This document shows, piece after piece, positions 34,122 through 41,522 of a stretch of 64,000 bases of DNA. The stretch comes from Bacteroidetes bacterium UBA1941 (GTDB lineage: Bacteria > Bacteroidota > Bacteroidia > Chitinophagales > LD1), in NCBI GenBank assembly GCA_002336805.1, contig DDEZ01000002.1:434001-498000 (forward strand), given 5' to 3'. The position numbers and the translations under genes are program-made. The number at the start of each line of letters is the position of its first letter. The stretch's first letter is position 1. The notes beneath the pieces were generated by a model, which saw only the letters and a program-made list of their open reading frames with translations, was not told where the DNA came from and ran no database searches.

Positions 34122-35121
34122 TACGCTCTTCCGTACCTACCTCATTGAGGATCGCAGCTATGTCTCTTTTATCAAAAGGGAGATACATAACCTGGTCAAA
34201 GGAAGTTTTAGTGAGCGGCGTACCGGAGAGATAGATATCATAGTGTCTGAGCTGGCATCCAATGTGATAAAGTATGCGGGTACCGGAGAGTTGCTGTATA
34301 AGCTTTATAAGGTCAATGAAGAGCCGGTATTTGAGATCATCTGTATAGATAGTGGACCGGGGATGAAAAGTGTAAACCATTCTATAAAAGACGGGTACTC
34401 TAGTACCAATACACTGGGGCAAGGCATGGGTTCTATCGTCCGCCTGAGCAATGATGCGCAATTTTACTCGATAGAGGGCTGGGGTACCATAGCGTACGCT
34501 CGTGTGTATGCAGATGCGGAGCATAAGGAGGAAAAGCTAAACCCCGTGATCCGCTGCCTGAATGTGGCAAAGCCAGGAGAGCAGGTATCAGGAGACGGCG
34601 CCTGTATACGGCGCTACAAGGATAGGACGGTGATCATGCTGGGAGACGGCCTGGGTCATGGCCCCGGTGCACATGAGGCTGTCACGGAGGCCATACGCTC
34701 TGTGCAATTCTCATCCAGTGCAGAGCCTACAGAGATGATCCGGGAAATGAACCAGAGCGTCAAGCGTACACGCGGTCTCGTAGCCACGATAGCGGTGCTG
34801 GATCATAAATCGAAAAAGTGGTACATCTGCGGTGTAGGCAATATATACGCCCGCCTGCAACGAGGACTCGAGTATAAAAACTATATCAGCAATAACGGTA
34901 TCGTAGGACTCAATATCCCCGGCAGGCTGCAAAGTACGGAATACGAAATGGAGAAGCTGCAGTGCCTCATATTATGCTCAGACGGCATACGGGTCAAATG
35001 GGACCTGCTACAGTATCCCGGTATTTTGAAATATGACCCTATCATCCTCGCCGCAGTGCTCTACAAGGATCACGCACGCCGCACGGATGATATGACCATA
35101 CTAACTATAAGAGTGACATGA
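34114..35121 (+). CDS. HATPase plus PP2C/SpoIIE-type phosphatase (RsbX/RsbU-like)
   Basis: This protein of 335 residues joins a GHKL-like domain (about 1-130, N-box SELASNVIKYAG, then DSGPGM and GQGMGS) to a PP2C/SpoIIE phosphatase domain (about 140-335). The phosphatase part has the metal-ligand loop GDGLGHG and the C-terminal RRTDDMTI motif. It probably removes phosphate from the RsbS/RsbR proteins (an RsbX role) or from a partner (an RsbU role). Its position immediately after RsbT, with an eight-base overlap, fits both. It lacks a sensory domain. It overlaps the kinase gene by four bases. Confidence 0.88.
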   Translation: MDNTLFRTYLIEDRSYVSFIKREIHNLVKGSFSERRTGEIDIIVSELASNVIKYAGTGELLYKLYKVNEEPVFEIICIDSGPGMKSVNHSIKDGYSSTNTLGQGMGSIVRLSNDAQFYSIEGWGTIAYARVYADAEHKEEKLNPVIRCLNVAKPGEQVSGDGACIRRYKDRTVIMLGDGLGHGPGAHEAVTEAIRSVQFSSSAEPTEMIREMNQSVKRTRGLVATIAVLDHKSKKWYICGVGNIYARLQRGLEYKNYISNNGIVGLNIPGRLQSTEYEMEKLQCLILCSDGIRVKWDLLQYPGILKYDPIILAAVLYKDHARRTDDMTILTIRVT

Positions 35122-36779
35122 CAGAGGTAGTCTGCATCAATCTGGAAAATGAAATGGACCTCGTACTGTGCCATCGGCGCAGTATGAAGCTGGCAGAGTT
35201 GTGTGGCCTGTCGGTTATTCACCAGACCTCCTTTGCCACTGCCGTATCTGAGATCTGTCGCTGTGTCATCAGCCGTGATGAGCGCAGGTCTCTCCTCAGC
35301 CTGGGCATACTGCCCGCTGGCAGCAGAAAGCAGCTCATAGCCAAACTGACCACTACCACCGACCTGGAGAAGGACTATCAGAATGCGATCAAATATGCCC
35401 GTAGGCTGGCAGACAACCTTCGTGTTTCTTATACATCGAAAAATGAGACCCAGGTCACCATTACAGAGAAGATCAACTTCAGTGGCCTGCTGAACGAATC
35501 CCGCATAGAGGCTTTTATCCAGTATTTCAAAAAAGAGCCTCCGATATCACCCTATGATGAGATCCGCAAGAAGAACATACAGCTACTAGAGATGTCAGAG
35601 CGGCTCAGGGAGAGCGAGGACAAATACCGCAATCTGACTGAGACGCTGCCTGTCATGATATTCACGACTACAGCATCGGGCTATCTGACTTATGCCAATC
35701 AGTCTCTTATGGAGTATTTCAACTTTCTAGAGATCACACCTGGCAAGATACTCTGGACCCAGCTCTCTGATATCACAGAGCACAAGTCACTCTATCCTCT
35801 ATGGGAGAAAGCCCAACTCACCGAGACAGCCGTCAGGACCGAGATCAGGCTGAAGCCGAAGGCTGGCGGCAAGCCCATCTGGCACCTCATATCTGTGATC
35901 CCGGTCAAAAATGAGGCGGGTCAGCTCACTGGCTGGACAGGTATTTTTGTAGATATACAGGCGCAAAAACTAGTGGAGGAAACGCTGAAAAACAATACAG
36001 AACTGAAGATAGCGCAAAAGCAACTACTCACTTCTCAGGAGAAGCTCGAAAAGAATCTCCGTGAGCTCAGCCGGTCCAATCATGATCTCGAGCAGTTTGC
36101 ATACATAGCTAGTCATGACCTGCAGGAGCCGCTGCGCAAGATCACAAACTTCACAGAGTTGCTCAAGATGAATGCCAATGATCCCGTAGCAGTAGCTAAA
36201 TACCTGGATAAGATAGATGCTGCCAGTATACGTATGTCTGCACTCATCACTGATGTGCTGGACTACTCGCGCCTCTCCAAGGTGGCTGCTAAATTTGAAG
36301 AGACCGATCTTAATAAGATCGTAAAGAGCGTACTGACCGATGTAGAGCTGATCATAGATGAGAAAAAGGCGAAGGTCAAGGTAGACCGGATGCCTCACAT
36401 ATCTGCGATACCGCAGCAGATGCACCAGCTATTTTATAACCTCATCAATAATGCACTAAAGTTTAATAACGGTGCACCGGAGATCATCATCACCTGCCGC
36501 AAGCTCTCAGCCGCCGAGGTCAAAAAGCAACCGGACCTGCATCTGAGTGTAGACTACACCCAGATAGATGTGGCTGATAACGGGATAGGGTTTGATCAGA
36601 AGTATGCTACACAGGTCTTCACTATTTTCAAGAGGCTCAATAATAAAGAGGCCTTCACCGGTACCGGCATCGGCCTCGCGCTATGCAAGAAGATAGTGGA
36701 CAATCATCATGGTCAGATCAGTGTGGTGAGCAGCCCCGGCCAGGGCACTACGTTCTCACTTATACTGCCTGTCTCTTAA
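35118..36779 (+). CDS. PAS sensor histidine kinase with degenerate RsbT-like N-terminal domain
   Basis: The protein of 553 residues ends in an intact HisKA-HATPase module: SHDLQEPLRK (phospho-His near 332), N-box NLINNALKFN, DNGIGFD and GTGIGLALCKKI. A PAS domain (about 171-290, NQSLMEYFNF and GWTGIFVDI) and coiled coil precede it. The first roughly 110 residues resemble the neighbouring RsbT in pattern (LAELCGLSVIHQTSFATAVSEICRCVI segment): Glu45 is kept, but the N-box Asn is replaced (Cys49), so this domain should not be an active kinase. It may act as a stressosome-docking or ligand domain. It has no membrane segments. The cognate response regulator is probably the first gene of this operon. 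Confidence 0.9.
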   Translation: MTEVVCINLENEMDLVLCHRRSMKLAELCGLSVIHQTSFATAVSEICRCVISRDERRSLLSLGILPAGSRKQLIAKLTTTTDLEKDYQNAIKYARRLADNLRVSYTSKNETQVTITEKINFSGLLNESRIEAFIQYFKKEPPISPYDEIRKKNIQLLEMSERLRESEDKYRNLTETLPVMIFTTTASGYLTYANQSLMEYFNFLEITPGKILWTQLSDITEHKSLYPLWEKAQLTETAVRTEIRLKPKAGGKPIWHLISVIPVKNEAGQLTGWTGIFVDIQAQKLVEETLKNNTELKIAQKQLLTSQEKLEKNLRELSRSNHDLEQFAYIASHDLQEPLRKITNFTELLKMNANDPVAVAKYLDKIDAASIRMSALITDVLDYSRLSKVAAKFEETDLNKIVKSVLTDVELIIDEKKAKVKVDRMPHISAIPQQMHQLFYNLINNALKFNNGAPEIIITCRKLSAAEVKKQPDLHLSVDYTQIDVADNGIGFDQKYATQVFTIFKRLNNKEAFTGTGIGLALCKKIVDNHHGQISVVSSPGQGTTFSLILPVS

Positions 36780-36833
36780 ACAAAATTTTCACCCGTCTGA
36801 TCGCCCACTATCTATCTCTTGGTCGCAGGTCTA

Positions 36834-37511
36834 TCAGTGTATCCTGATCATAAGGAAAAGTACTGAGGCAAAACCTACCAGTACGATCGTATTGAGCACC
36901 GTATTTTGCCTGTCAGCACGCTGCCAGCCTACGTAGAGGTAGCTCGGTGCCAGCAGCAGTAGCGCAGATCCTACTGTGAGCAGCCACATACCCGTGCGAC
37001 CGGGCCAGTGCTGTATGGCAAAGAGATTGGACAGGATAAAGAGGCTGCTCGTCAGCGCAGCTGCGAGTGGTATCAGTTTCTCGGCCAGGGTAGCTTTCTC
37101 TGCCGCGCGGAGGATACCCATGAGTGGGAGAAATACGAGCCCCATCAGCGTGATAGCTGCAAAGAAAAAAGCGAACGCTCCCGGTAGCTGAAATGTTTTG
37201 AAGACTATACCTGCTATAAAGGCTGCGGCAGATAGTACGCCGCTGGCCAGCATGATCTTTTTCATTGTGTAGTGATTTTTGATGTTTGATAAATGGATGG
37301 CCTGCTCCTCTATCTCGCCCAGATCCCGCTCATAAAACTGCCGGATCGTGCGCCGATAGGCTACCTCAAAGTCATCCGTCTCTTTGAGGTCGCGCTCCAG
37401 TATGCAGCAGATATGGTCCAGGAGGTTATACTGCAGGTCCTCCAGCCCGATGCCACCACGTCTGATGTCATCGAGTATGTAGTCTATCTGTGCGTCTGTG
37501 AGGCGGTACAT
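36834..37511 (-). CDS. Predicted membrane protein with N-terminal helical domain
   Basis: The protein of 225 residues has a cytosolic helical domain (about 1-80), with the recurring pattern I-D-Y-I-L-D-D-I-R-R-G-I typical of regulator-linked proteins of Bacteroidota. It is followed by about five membrane helices. It is preceded after only two bases by a PadR regulator gene on the same strand. Such PadR-membrane protein pairs are common; PadR probably regulates the pair, and the membrane protein may sense or export a compound. No transport motif is evident, so function is unknown. A start one codon inside the opening is not excluded. Confidence 0.75.
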   Translation of the reverse strand: MYRLTDAQIDYILDDIRRGGIGLEDLQYNLLDHICCILERDLKETDDFEVAYRRTIRQFYERDLGEIEEQAIHLSNIKNHYTMKKIMLASGVLSAAAFIAGIVFKTFQLPGAFAFFFAAITLMGLVFLPLMGILRAAEKATLAEKLIPLAAALTSSLFILSNLFAIQHWPGRTGMWLLTVGSALLLLAPSYLYVGWQRADRQNTVLNTIVLVGFASVLFLMIRIH

Positions 37512-37513
37512 TC

Positions 37514-37855
37514 TTATATAGCTTTTAGGTTGGTATCCAGTAGCAGCTGCATGGTAGCTACAAAGTCGGCAAACTCTTTCACCTTCTCTTTACTCCTGGC
37601 CTTGCCACTCGTGCTCAGACTGTAGTACTTGCGTACGCGCTTGCCTATATATTCGGTCTCCGTGGTCACGAGGCCCTCGCTCTCCAGCGCGTGCAGGGTG
37701 GGATAGAGCGTGCCTTCCGTCATTTGTATACGCTCATTGGTCAGCTCCTTTACGCGCTGCGTGATCTCGTAGCCATACATCTTCTTATTGTCGGCCAGCA
37801 GTTTCAGCACGATGGTCTTAAACGTGCCCTTTATCAGTTCCGGTGGAAATATCAT
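37514..37855 (-). CDS. PadR family transcriptional regulator
   Basis: The protein of 113 residues is a winged helix-turn-helix regulator of the PadR family: KMYGYEITQRVKELT (about 26-40), EGTLYPTLHALESEGLV (about 47-63) and RKYYSLSTSGKA (about 79-90) are diagnostic. PadR proteins repress transport or detoxification genes until a ligand binds. It is the first gene of a two-gene transcript with the membrane protein at 36834-37511; the two-base gap suggests translational coupling. A likely target is the operon itself. Confidence 0.9.
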   Translation of the reverse strand: MIFPPELIKGTFKTIVLKLLADNKKMYGYEITQRVKELTNERIQMTEGTLYPTLHALESEGLVTTETEYIGKRVRKYYSLSTSGKARSKEKVKEFADFVATMQLLLDTNLKAI

Positions 37856-37993
37856 AGTCTTTGATTAATACCTAGGGCAATAATACATAAGATTCCAATG
37901 TATTTATATAAACGCGCTAAAATATTTTTTAGTGTGCTGTCCATATAAAGTCAGAGGTGAATAATTCCCAAACCTAATTGGGGATAAGATTTC
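37856..37993. other. AT-rich divergent gap between PadR and the small transcript
   Basis: No gene is visible. It contains the AT-rich PadR upstream region and precedes an exact -7 element at 37994. It may hold PadR operators, but no clear inverted repeat was found. Confidence 0.35.
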
Positions 37994-38001
37994 TAAATTT
38001 G
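37994..38001 (+). promoter_or_regulatory. -7 promoter element of a short structured transcript
   Basis: TAAATTTG is an exact TANNTTTG match in a gap with no long gene. It lies 123 bases upstream of a 32-codon frame and 220 bases before a perfect terminator, giving a predicted transcript of about 245 bases. Confidence 0.55.
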
Positions 38002-38123
38002 CGGAGTAGCACTGCTACGCTGCTTCTCCTTAGCTGTTAGTCTTGTCTCTATATGGAGTAGAAGAGATGGGAAATGGTCCTTTTTCACACGGCATACCTC
38101 CTTGGTATGCTTAAATCCCTAAC
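38002..38123 (+). ncRNA. Structured leader or small RNA body (predicted)
   Basis: Two small hairpins are visible: GTAGCA-CTGCTAC-like pairing near 38007-38020, and GCATACC/GGTATGC with loop TCCTT (38092-38110). The predicted transcript starts near 38008 and runs to the terminator at 38254. Whether the RNA acts as a regulator or only as a leader of the peptide frame is not decidable here. Confidence 0.35.
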
Positions 38124-38222
38124 ATGAAAAGGCTTATAGCTTTAATGGAGGCGTTTTCAACGCTTCTATTTTGTGCGTCTGTTTTTATTGTGGCTCTAGC
38201 TATCCTTAAAACGGTTCACTAA
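38124..38222 (+). CDS. Small hydrophobic peptide, 32 residues (predicted)
   Basis: ATG at 38124 to TAA at 38220-38222 encodes 32 residues: a charged start (Met-Lys-Arg), one acidic residue at position 9, and a hydrophobic helix from about 13 to 28 (LLFCASVFIVALAI) ending in Lys-Thr-Val-His. That is the form of a single-pass small membrane protein. Its stop codon lies on the first bases of the terminator stem, the arrangement expected of a dedicated short mRNA. Support is from layout and hydrophobicity only; it could be a chance frame in a small RNA gene. There is no homologue I recognise. Confidence 0.4.
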   Translation: MKRLIALMEAFSTLLFCASVFIVALAILKTVH

Positions 38223-38254
38223 AAAAAGGAGAGGCAAAGGCCTCTCCTTTTTTT
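38221..38254 (+). terminator. Strong intrinsic terminator of the small transcript
   Basis: A 15-base-pair stem, 38221-38235 with 38240-38254, surrounds the 4-base loop AAAG. Its base is A7 on the left and T7 on the right, so it may work in both directions. Confidence 0.85.
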
Positions 38255-38268
38255 TACAATATCTATTT

Positions 38269-38282
38269 GGAATAATCGTTCT
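38269..38282. promoter_or_regulatory. TetR-type operator, distal copy
   Basis: GGAATAATCGTTCT is one of two near-identical copies in front of the SDR gene, 35 bases apart. It resembles the GAAcGATCgTTC type of palindrome bound by TetR-family regulators, with two mismatches in the left arm. Confidence 0.45.
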
Positions 38283-38303
38283 ATTATTTATTCCTTTGTA
38301 TTC

Positions 38304-38317
38304 GGAATGATCGTTCT
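38304..38317. promoter_or_regulatory. TetR-type operator, proximal copy
   Basis: GGAATGATCGTTCT is a quasi-palindrome (GAAtGATCgTTC) located just after a one-mismatch -7 element (TTCCTTTG, 38291-38298). A repressor here would block transcription start. The likely regulator is encoded 800 bases downstream. Confidence 0.55.
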
Positions 38318-38350
38318 AAATAAATTCAATCACGTTTTTAATCTCACACA

Positions 38351-39109
38351 ATGAGCAAATTCAACAACAAGACAGTAGTCATCACCGGGGGCAACTCCGG
38401 CATGGGCCTCTCCACCGCCCAGCATTTCCTCGCAGAGGGCGCAGACGTATACATCACCGGCCGCAGCGCAGACAAGCTGAAACAGGCAGCAGGCCATCTG
38501 GGCAATGATCCTAAACTCAAAACCGTACTCTCAGATATCTCTGATATCAAGACACTGGACGCGCTGGTCACGGCCATAGCCGACAGCGGCAAGAAGGTAG
38601 ACGTACTCTTCCTCAATGCCGGTGTCGCCCTCTTCGCCCCTATCGAGCAGACCACTGAGGATGTCTATGATGCGATGTTCGATACGAATGTCAAGGGCCT
38701 TTTCTTTACCCTGCAGAAGCTCATCCCTCACCTGGCAGATGGTGCCTCAGTAGTGCTCAACTCGTCCGTGGTATCAAACGGAGCCATGGCCAATGCCAGC
38801 GTTTACGCCGCTACCAAGGCCGCTGTCACAGCCCTTGGCCGCGTAGCCGCCAATGAACTCGCCGCCAAAAATATCCGTGTGAACGTAGTGAGCCCCGGCC
38901 CTATAGACACGCCGATCTTTGACAAGGCCGGTTTCCCTGAGGAGGCCAAGGCACAATTTAAAACCACGATACAGGCAGCTATCCCCGTAGGCCGCATGGG
39001 CCGGGCCGAGGAGGTAGCACGCGCAGTAGCCTACCTGTCATCACCTGAGGCTGCGTTCATCACTGGTGCAGACCTGCTGGTAGACGGCGGCATCGGATTG
39101 CGCCGCTGA
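38351..39109 (+). CDS. SDR family oxidoreductase, probably TetR-regulated
   Basis: The protein of 252 residues is a classical SDR: TGGNSGMGLS (about 12-21) binds NAD(P), NAG is near residue 90, the catalytic Ser is in LNSSVVSNG, and YAATKAA gives Tyr-x3-Lys. GADLLVDGGIGL at the C-terminus is typical of the 3-oxoacyl-ACP-reductase-like branch. Two repeated operator-like sites flank its promoter, and a TetR gene follows on the same strand with its own promoter. Such a pair usually detoxifies a compound, often a reactive aldehyde or quinone, that also releases the repressor. The natural substrate is not predictable. Confidence 0.9.
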   Translation: MSKFNNKTVVITGGNSGMGLSTAQHFLAEGADVYITGRSADKLKQAAGHLGNDPKLKTVLSDISDIKTLDALVTAIADSGKKVDVLFLNAGVALFAPIEQTTEDVYDAMFDTNVKGLFFTLQKLIPHLADGASVVLNSSVVSNGAMANASVYAATKAAVTALGRVAANELAAKNIRVNVVSPGPIDTPIFDKAGFPEEAKAQFKTTIQAAIPVGRMGRAEEVARAVAYLSSPEAAFITGADLLVDGGIGLRR

Positions 39110-39119
39110 TAGGATATCG

Positions 39120-39127
39120 TATCTTTG
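39120..39127 (+). promoter_or_regulatory. -7 promoter element of the TetR gene
   Basis: TATCTTTG is an exact TANNTTTG match eight bases before the ATG at 39136, so the regulator has its own nearly leaderless transcript. Confidence 0.6.
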
Positions 39128-39135
39128 TACCCACT

Positions 39136-39717
39136 ATGCCACGGCAAAAAGAGTTTGAACGGGAAGAGGTGCTCGAAAAAGCGCTTGAGGTCTTCTGGTG
39201 CAATGGATACAACGGTACGAGTTTCGCAGACCTCACTGAGGGTATGTGTATCAATCGTCAGAGTATCTATGATACCTACGGAGATAAACATACCCTCTTT
39301 GTAGAGGTGCTCAACCACTACTCTGAAAAAAATGGCGAGGCGCTCAAAGCTCACTTTGCCCAGAACCTTCCTGTACGTGAGCTGTTCCGCACCTACTTTG
39401 CCAAAGGCGTGGCTGTCCATACGCAGGATAAAAAAAATAAAGGCTGCCTGATCAATAATGCAGCACTCGAGATGATACCGCATGATGCTGATGTCAAAGA
39501 GATCACCCAGCGCAATCTCAATAGTATGTACGATGTGTTTCTCTCGGCAATCAAAAGGGGCATCAAAACTAAGGAGCTCGCACCCACCCTCCCCGCAGAG
39601 ACCATAGCGATGCACATCGTCACCACTCTGCAAGGTATGAATACCGTAGGCAAGGCCTTCTCTGATAAAAAGCGCCTGCAAAGTATAGCTGATGCAGCGA
39701 TGAGTCTTTTAGGTTGA
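39136..39717 (+). CDS. TetR/AcrR family transcriptional regulator
   Basis: The protein of 193 residues starts with a TetR DNA-binding domain: REEVLEKALEVFWCNGYNGTSFADLTEG then the recognition helix and KHTLFVEVLNHY (about 8-60). The remainder is helical with a variable ligand-binding domain. A small block KNKGCLINNAALEM (about 98-111) resembles the motif of YcnC/AefR-like TetR proteins. The likely targets are the two operator-like repeats 800 bases upstream that flank the SDR promoter. Whether it also represses itself is not clear, since no operator copy was found near 39120. Confidence 0.9.
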   Translation: MPRQKEFEREEVLEKALEVFWCNGYNGTSFADLTEGMCINRQSIYDTYGDKHTLFVEVLNHYSEKNGEALKAHFAQNLPVRELFRTYFAKGVAVHTQDKKNKGCLINNAALEMIPHDADVKEITQRNLNSMYDVFLSAIKRGIKTKELAPTLPAETIAMHIVTTLQGMNTVGKAFSDKKRLQSIADAAMSLLG

Positions 39718-39737
39718 TCCCCAAGAAGCTGCTCTAC

Positions 39738-39778
39738 TTTCTATGTCTCTATGTGTTCTATGTGGTTAGAAATGTATT
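39738..39778. repeat. Dispersed intergenic repeat, copy 2
   Basis: It matches the segment at 3787-3828 (TTTCTATGTCTCTATGTG, then TCTATGTGGTT, then TGTATT). It again lies just past the 3' end of a + strand gene and before a convergent minus-strand gene. Confidence 0.6.
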
Positions 39779-39790
39779 TGGCTGTATTGC

Positions 39791-39822
39791 ATTAAAGCCT
39801 CCCTTTAGGAGGTTTGGAGGGT
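39791..39822. repeat. Dispersed hairpin repeat CTCCC-TTTAGG, copy 1
   Basis: The bases form a stem CCTCC/GGAGG (39798-39802, 39808-39812) around CTTTA, followed by TTTGGAGGG. The same design recurs at 44162-44196. The stem extends by a few A-T pairs and may help end the TetR transcript. Confidence 0.55.
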
Positions 39823-39832
39823 AGCAAATCCG

Positions 39833-40384
39833 CTAGCTTTCCACCTCTTCCTCTACCTCGTGATACTTCTTCTTGTGAGACGGATGCGACGGTGCCCTGC
39901 CCTTCTTGCGAAATTCCCACGGAGCCTCAGGATTTTCATCTGCCCATAGGCCGCGGTGTGCATTGCGCGCTTCGTCCTCCAGCTCTCCATATACAGGATC
40001 TTCAGAGTACTGCACATAGCGCCAGCCCATGCCTGCTTTTACTATTTCTTTATTCAGCACGGTCGTATCACTCAGGTATACCAGCGCTATGGTCCTGCCG
40101 TAGCGGTCCTTGTTTTTCTCCACGATACTCACCTCTCTGCCAAAGCACAGCCCCGACGTAAACTGCTTGGCCCGCTGGCCATAGGCCTGGCTCTTCTCCG
40201 GGCAGTCTACCTCTGCCAGCCTGATCGTCACCTGCTGGCCATCCAGCACCACCACTATGGTATCGCCATCTTTCACACCCACGCACCTTGCGGGCTTGCC
40301 TTCTTTGAAGGCATGCTGCTCACAGCCCACTAGCAGTACGGTGAGCAGGAGCAGTTTGACATAGCGATCTAAATTTTTCCTCAT
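39833..40384 (-). CDS. Thermonuclease family lipoprotein (SNase-like)
   Basis: The protein of 183 residues starts with a lipobox LVGC (Cys21), so it should be a membrane-anchored, extracytoplasmic nuclease. The SNase fold motifs are complete: the metal site KDGDT (Asp41), RLAEVDCPE (Arg55, Asp60, Glu63) and DRYGR (Arg97), which match the catalytic Arg35, Asp40, Glu43 and Arg87 of staphylococcal nuclease by spacing. The final 30 residues are Lys/His/Glu-rich. It probably degrades DNA or RNA for nutrients or competition. It is followed by a saccharopine-dehydrogenase-like gene upstream on the same strand. Confidence 0.92.
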   Translation of the reverse strand: MRKNLDRYVKLLLLTVLLVGCEQHAFKEGKPARCVGVKDGDTIVVVLDGQQVTIRLAEVDCPEKSQAYGQRAKQFTSGLCFGREVSIVEKNKDRYGRTIALVYLSDTTVLNKEIVKAGMGWRYVQYSEDPVYGELEDEARNAHRGLWADENPEAPWEFRKKGRAPSHPSHKKKYHEVEEEVES

Positions 40385-40416
40385 TTATTTTCTGCGTTTT
40401 CGCGCTTCCGCGGTGA

Positions 40417-41475
40417 TCATAGATTTTTCAAACTCACTCCATCAAACTGCCTGATAAAAGCCGATCCAAACACGGATGCCGGCGTATGGAATCCTGTCGC
40501 AGTAAAACCGGTATCCAGTACACGCCTCGCTATCTCTACAGCAGTATCGGCTGTGAGGCTGTAGCCCTCCGGCAGGGTCAGTACAGCGCGCCTGGCAGCG
40601 CCGCTCTTATTGGTCACCTCTCCCCATACGAAGCTCTGTGCCTCTGCGCGTTCTTTATCATCCGGACCTGCGGGGCGCGCTTTTATCTTTGCTATCGCAC
40701 GGTCCTTTACCCAGCGTAGGCGCAGGATCGGGCCTATATAGTTAGATACTTTCATAGAGGAGATCAGCTGCTTTGGCAGCACATTGTATACGCGGATATT
40801 GGGTATCCCCGTAGTATAGTACGCGGTGGACACATCACCCCATGGTATCTCCGCCCCCACCTTTTTAGTAAAGCCGAAATCTATCTCGCGCGTGGTGTAG
40901 CCCGACTTGGTAGGTGTGATCTTTCCATTTTTTCTGATCGCACTACCCAGTCCCATGCCCTCTGCTATCGTGATAGCCGTGCCATGCGACAGGCGCCCGC
41001 CTTTACTCATCAGGCACAGTTCCAGTTTATCCGCATCGGGCATTTGTTCTTTCAGGTACAGCGACATGCAGTCCGTAGGCACCACGTCAAATCCCACACC
41101 CGGCATCACCAGTATACCGGCGCTCCGGGCCGCAGCATCATGCTCATGCGCCCCCTCAAAGACCGGTATCTCACCCGTGATATCCAGGTAGTGCGCCTTA
41201 TTGCGCAGGCAGGCTTCTATCATAGGCTTTGAAGTATAGATAAAGGGTCCCGCACAGTGCAGCACCGCCTTCACATCCTTTAGCGCCATATCTACTGCTG
41301 CATTATCGCCCAGGTCAAAGGCTACATATGGCAGTTGCAGTTCCTCAGCCAGCTTTTTCACAGCCGCCTCGTTGCGGCCGCTAAGTATCGGCTGTAGGCC
41401 CTTTTTCACCGCCAGTCGGGAGATCAGTGTACCTGTATAGCCATTGCAGCCATAGATGAGTAGCTTATCTTTCAT
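40417..41475 (-). CDS. Saccharopine dehydrogenase NADP-binding domain protein (trans-acting enoyl reductase-like)
   Basis: The protein of 352 residues opens with a Rossmann motif IYGCNGYTGTLISRLAV (about 7-23) and has VLHCAGPFIYTSKPMIEACL (about 91-110), the two signatures of this family. Members include trans-acting enoyl reductases of lipid biosynthesis and saccharopine-type reductases. The lysine-pathway catalytic residues are not shown, so the name is structural only. It lies 32 bases upstream of the nuclease lipoprotein gene on the same strand, but the two functions seem unrelated. It is divergent from the radical SAM gene. Confidence 0.82.
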   Translation of the reverse strand: MKDKLLIYGCNGYTGTLISRLAVKKGLQPILSGRNEAAVKKLAEELQLPYVAFDLGDNAAVDMALKDVKAVLHCAGPFIYTSKPMIEACLRNKAHYLDITGEIPVFEGAHEHDAAARSAGILVMPGVGFDVVPTDCMSLYLKEQMPDADKLELCLMSKGGRLSHGTAITIAEGMGLGSAIRKNGKITPTKSGYTTREIDFGFTKKVGAEIPWGDVSTAYYTTGIPNIRVYNVLPKQLISSMKVSNYIGPILRLRWVKDRAIAKIKARPAGPDDKERAEAQSFVWGEVTNKSGAARRAVLTLPEGYSLTADTAVEIARRVLDTGFTATGFHTPASVFGSAFIRQFDGVSLKNL

Positions 41476-41522
41476 TTGCTATTTTATTTAGTAAATGCTA
41501 TTTTTATGAGAATTACGATACG

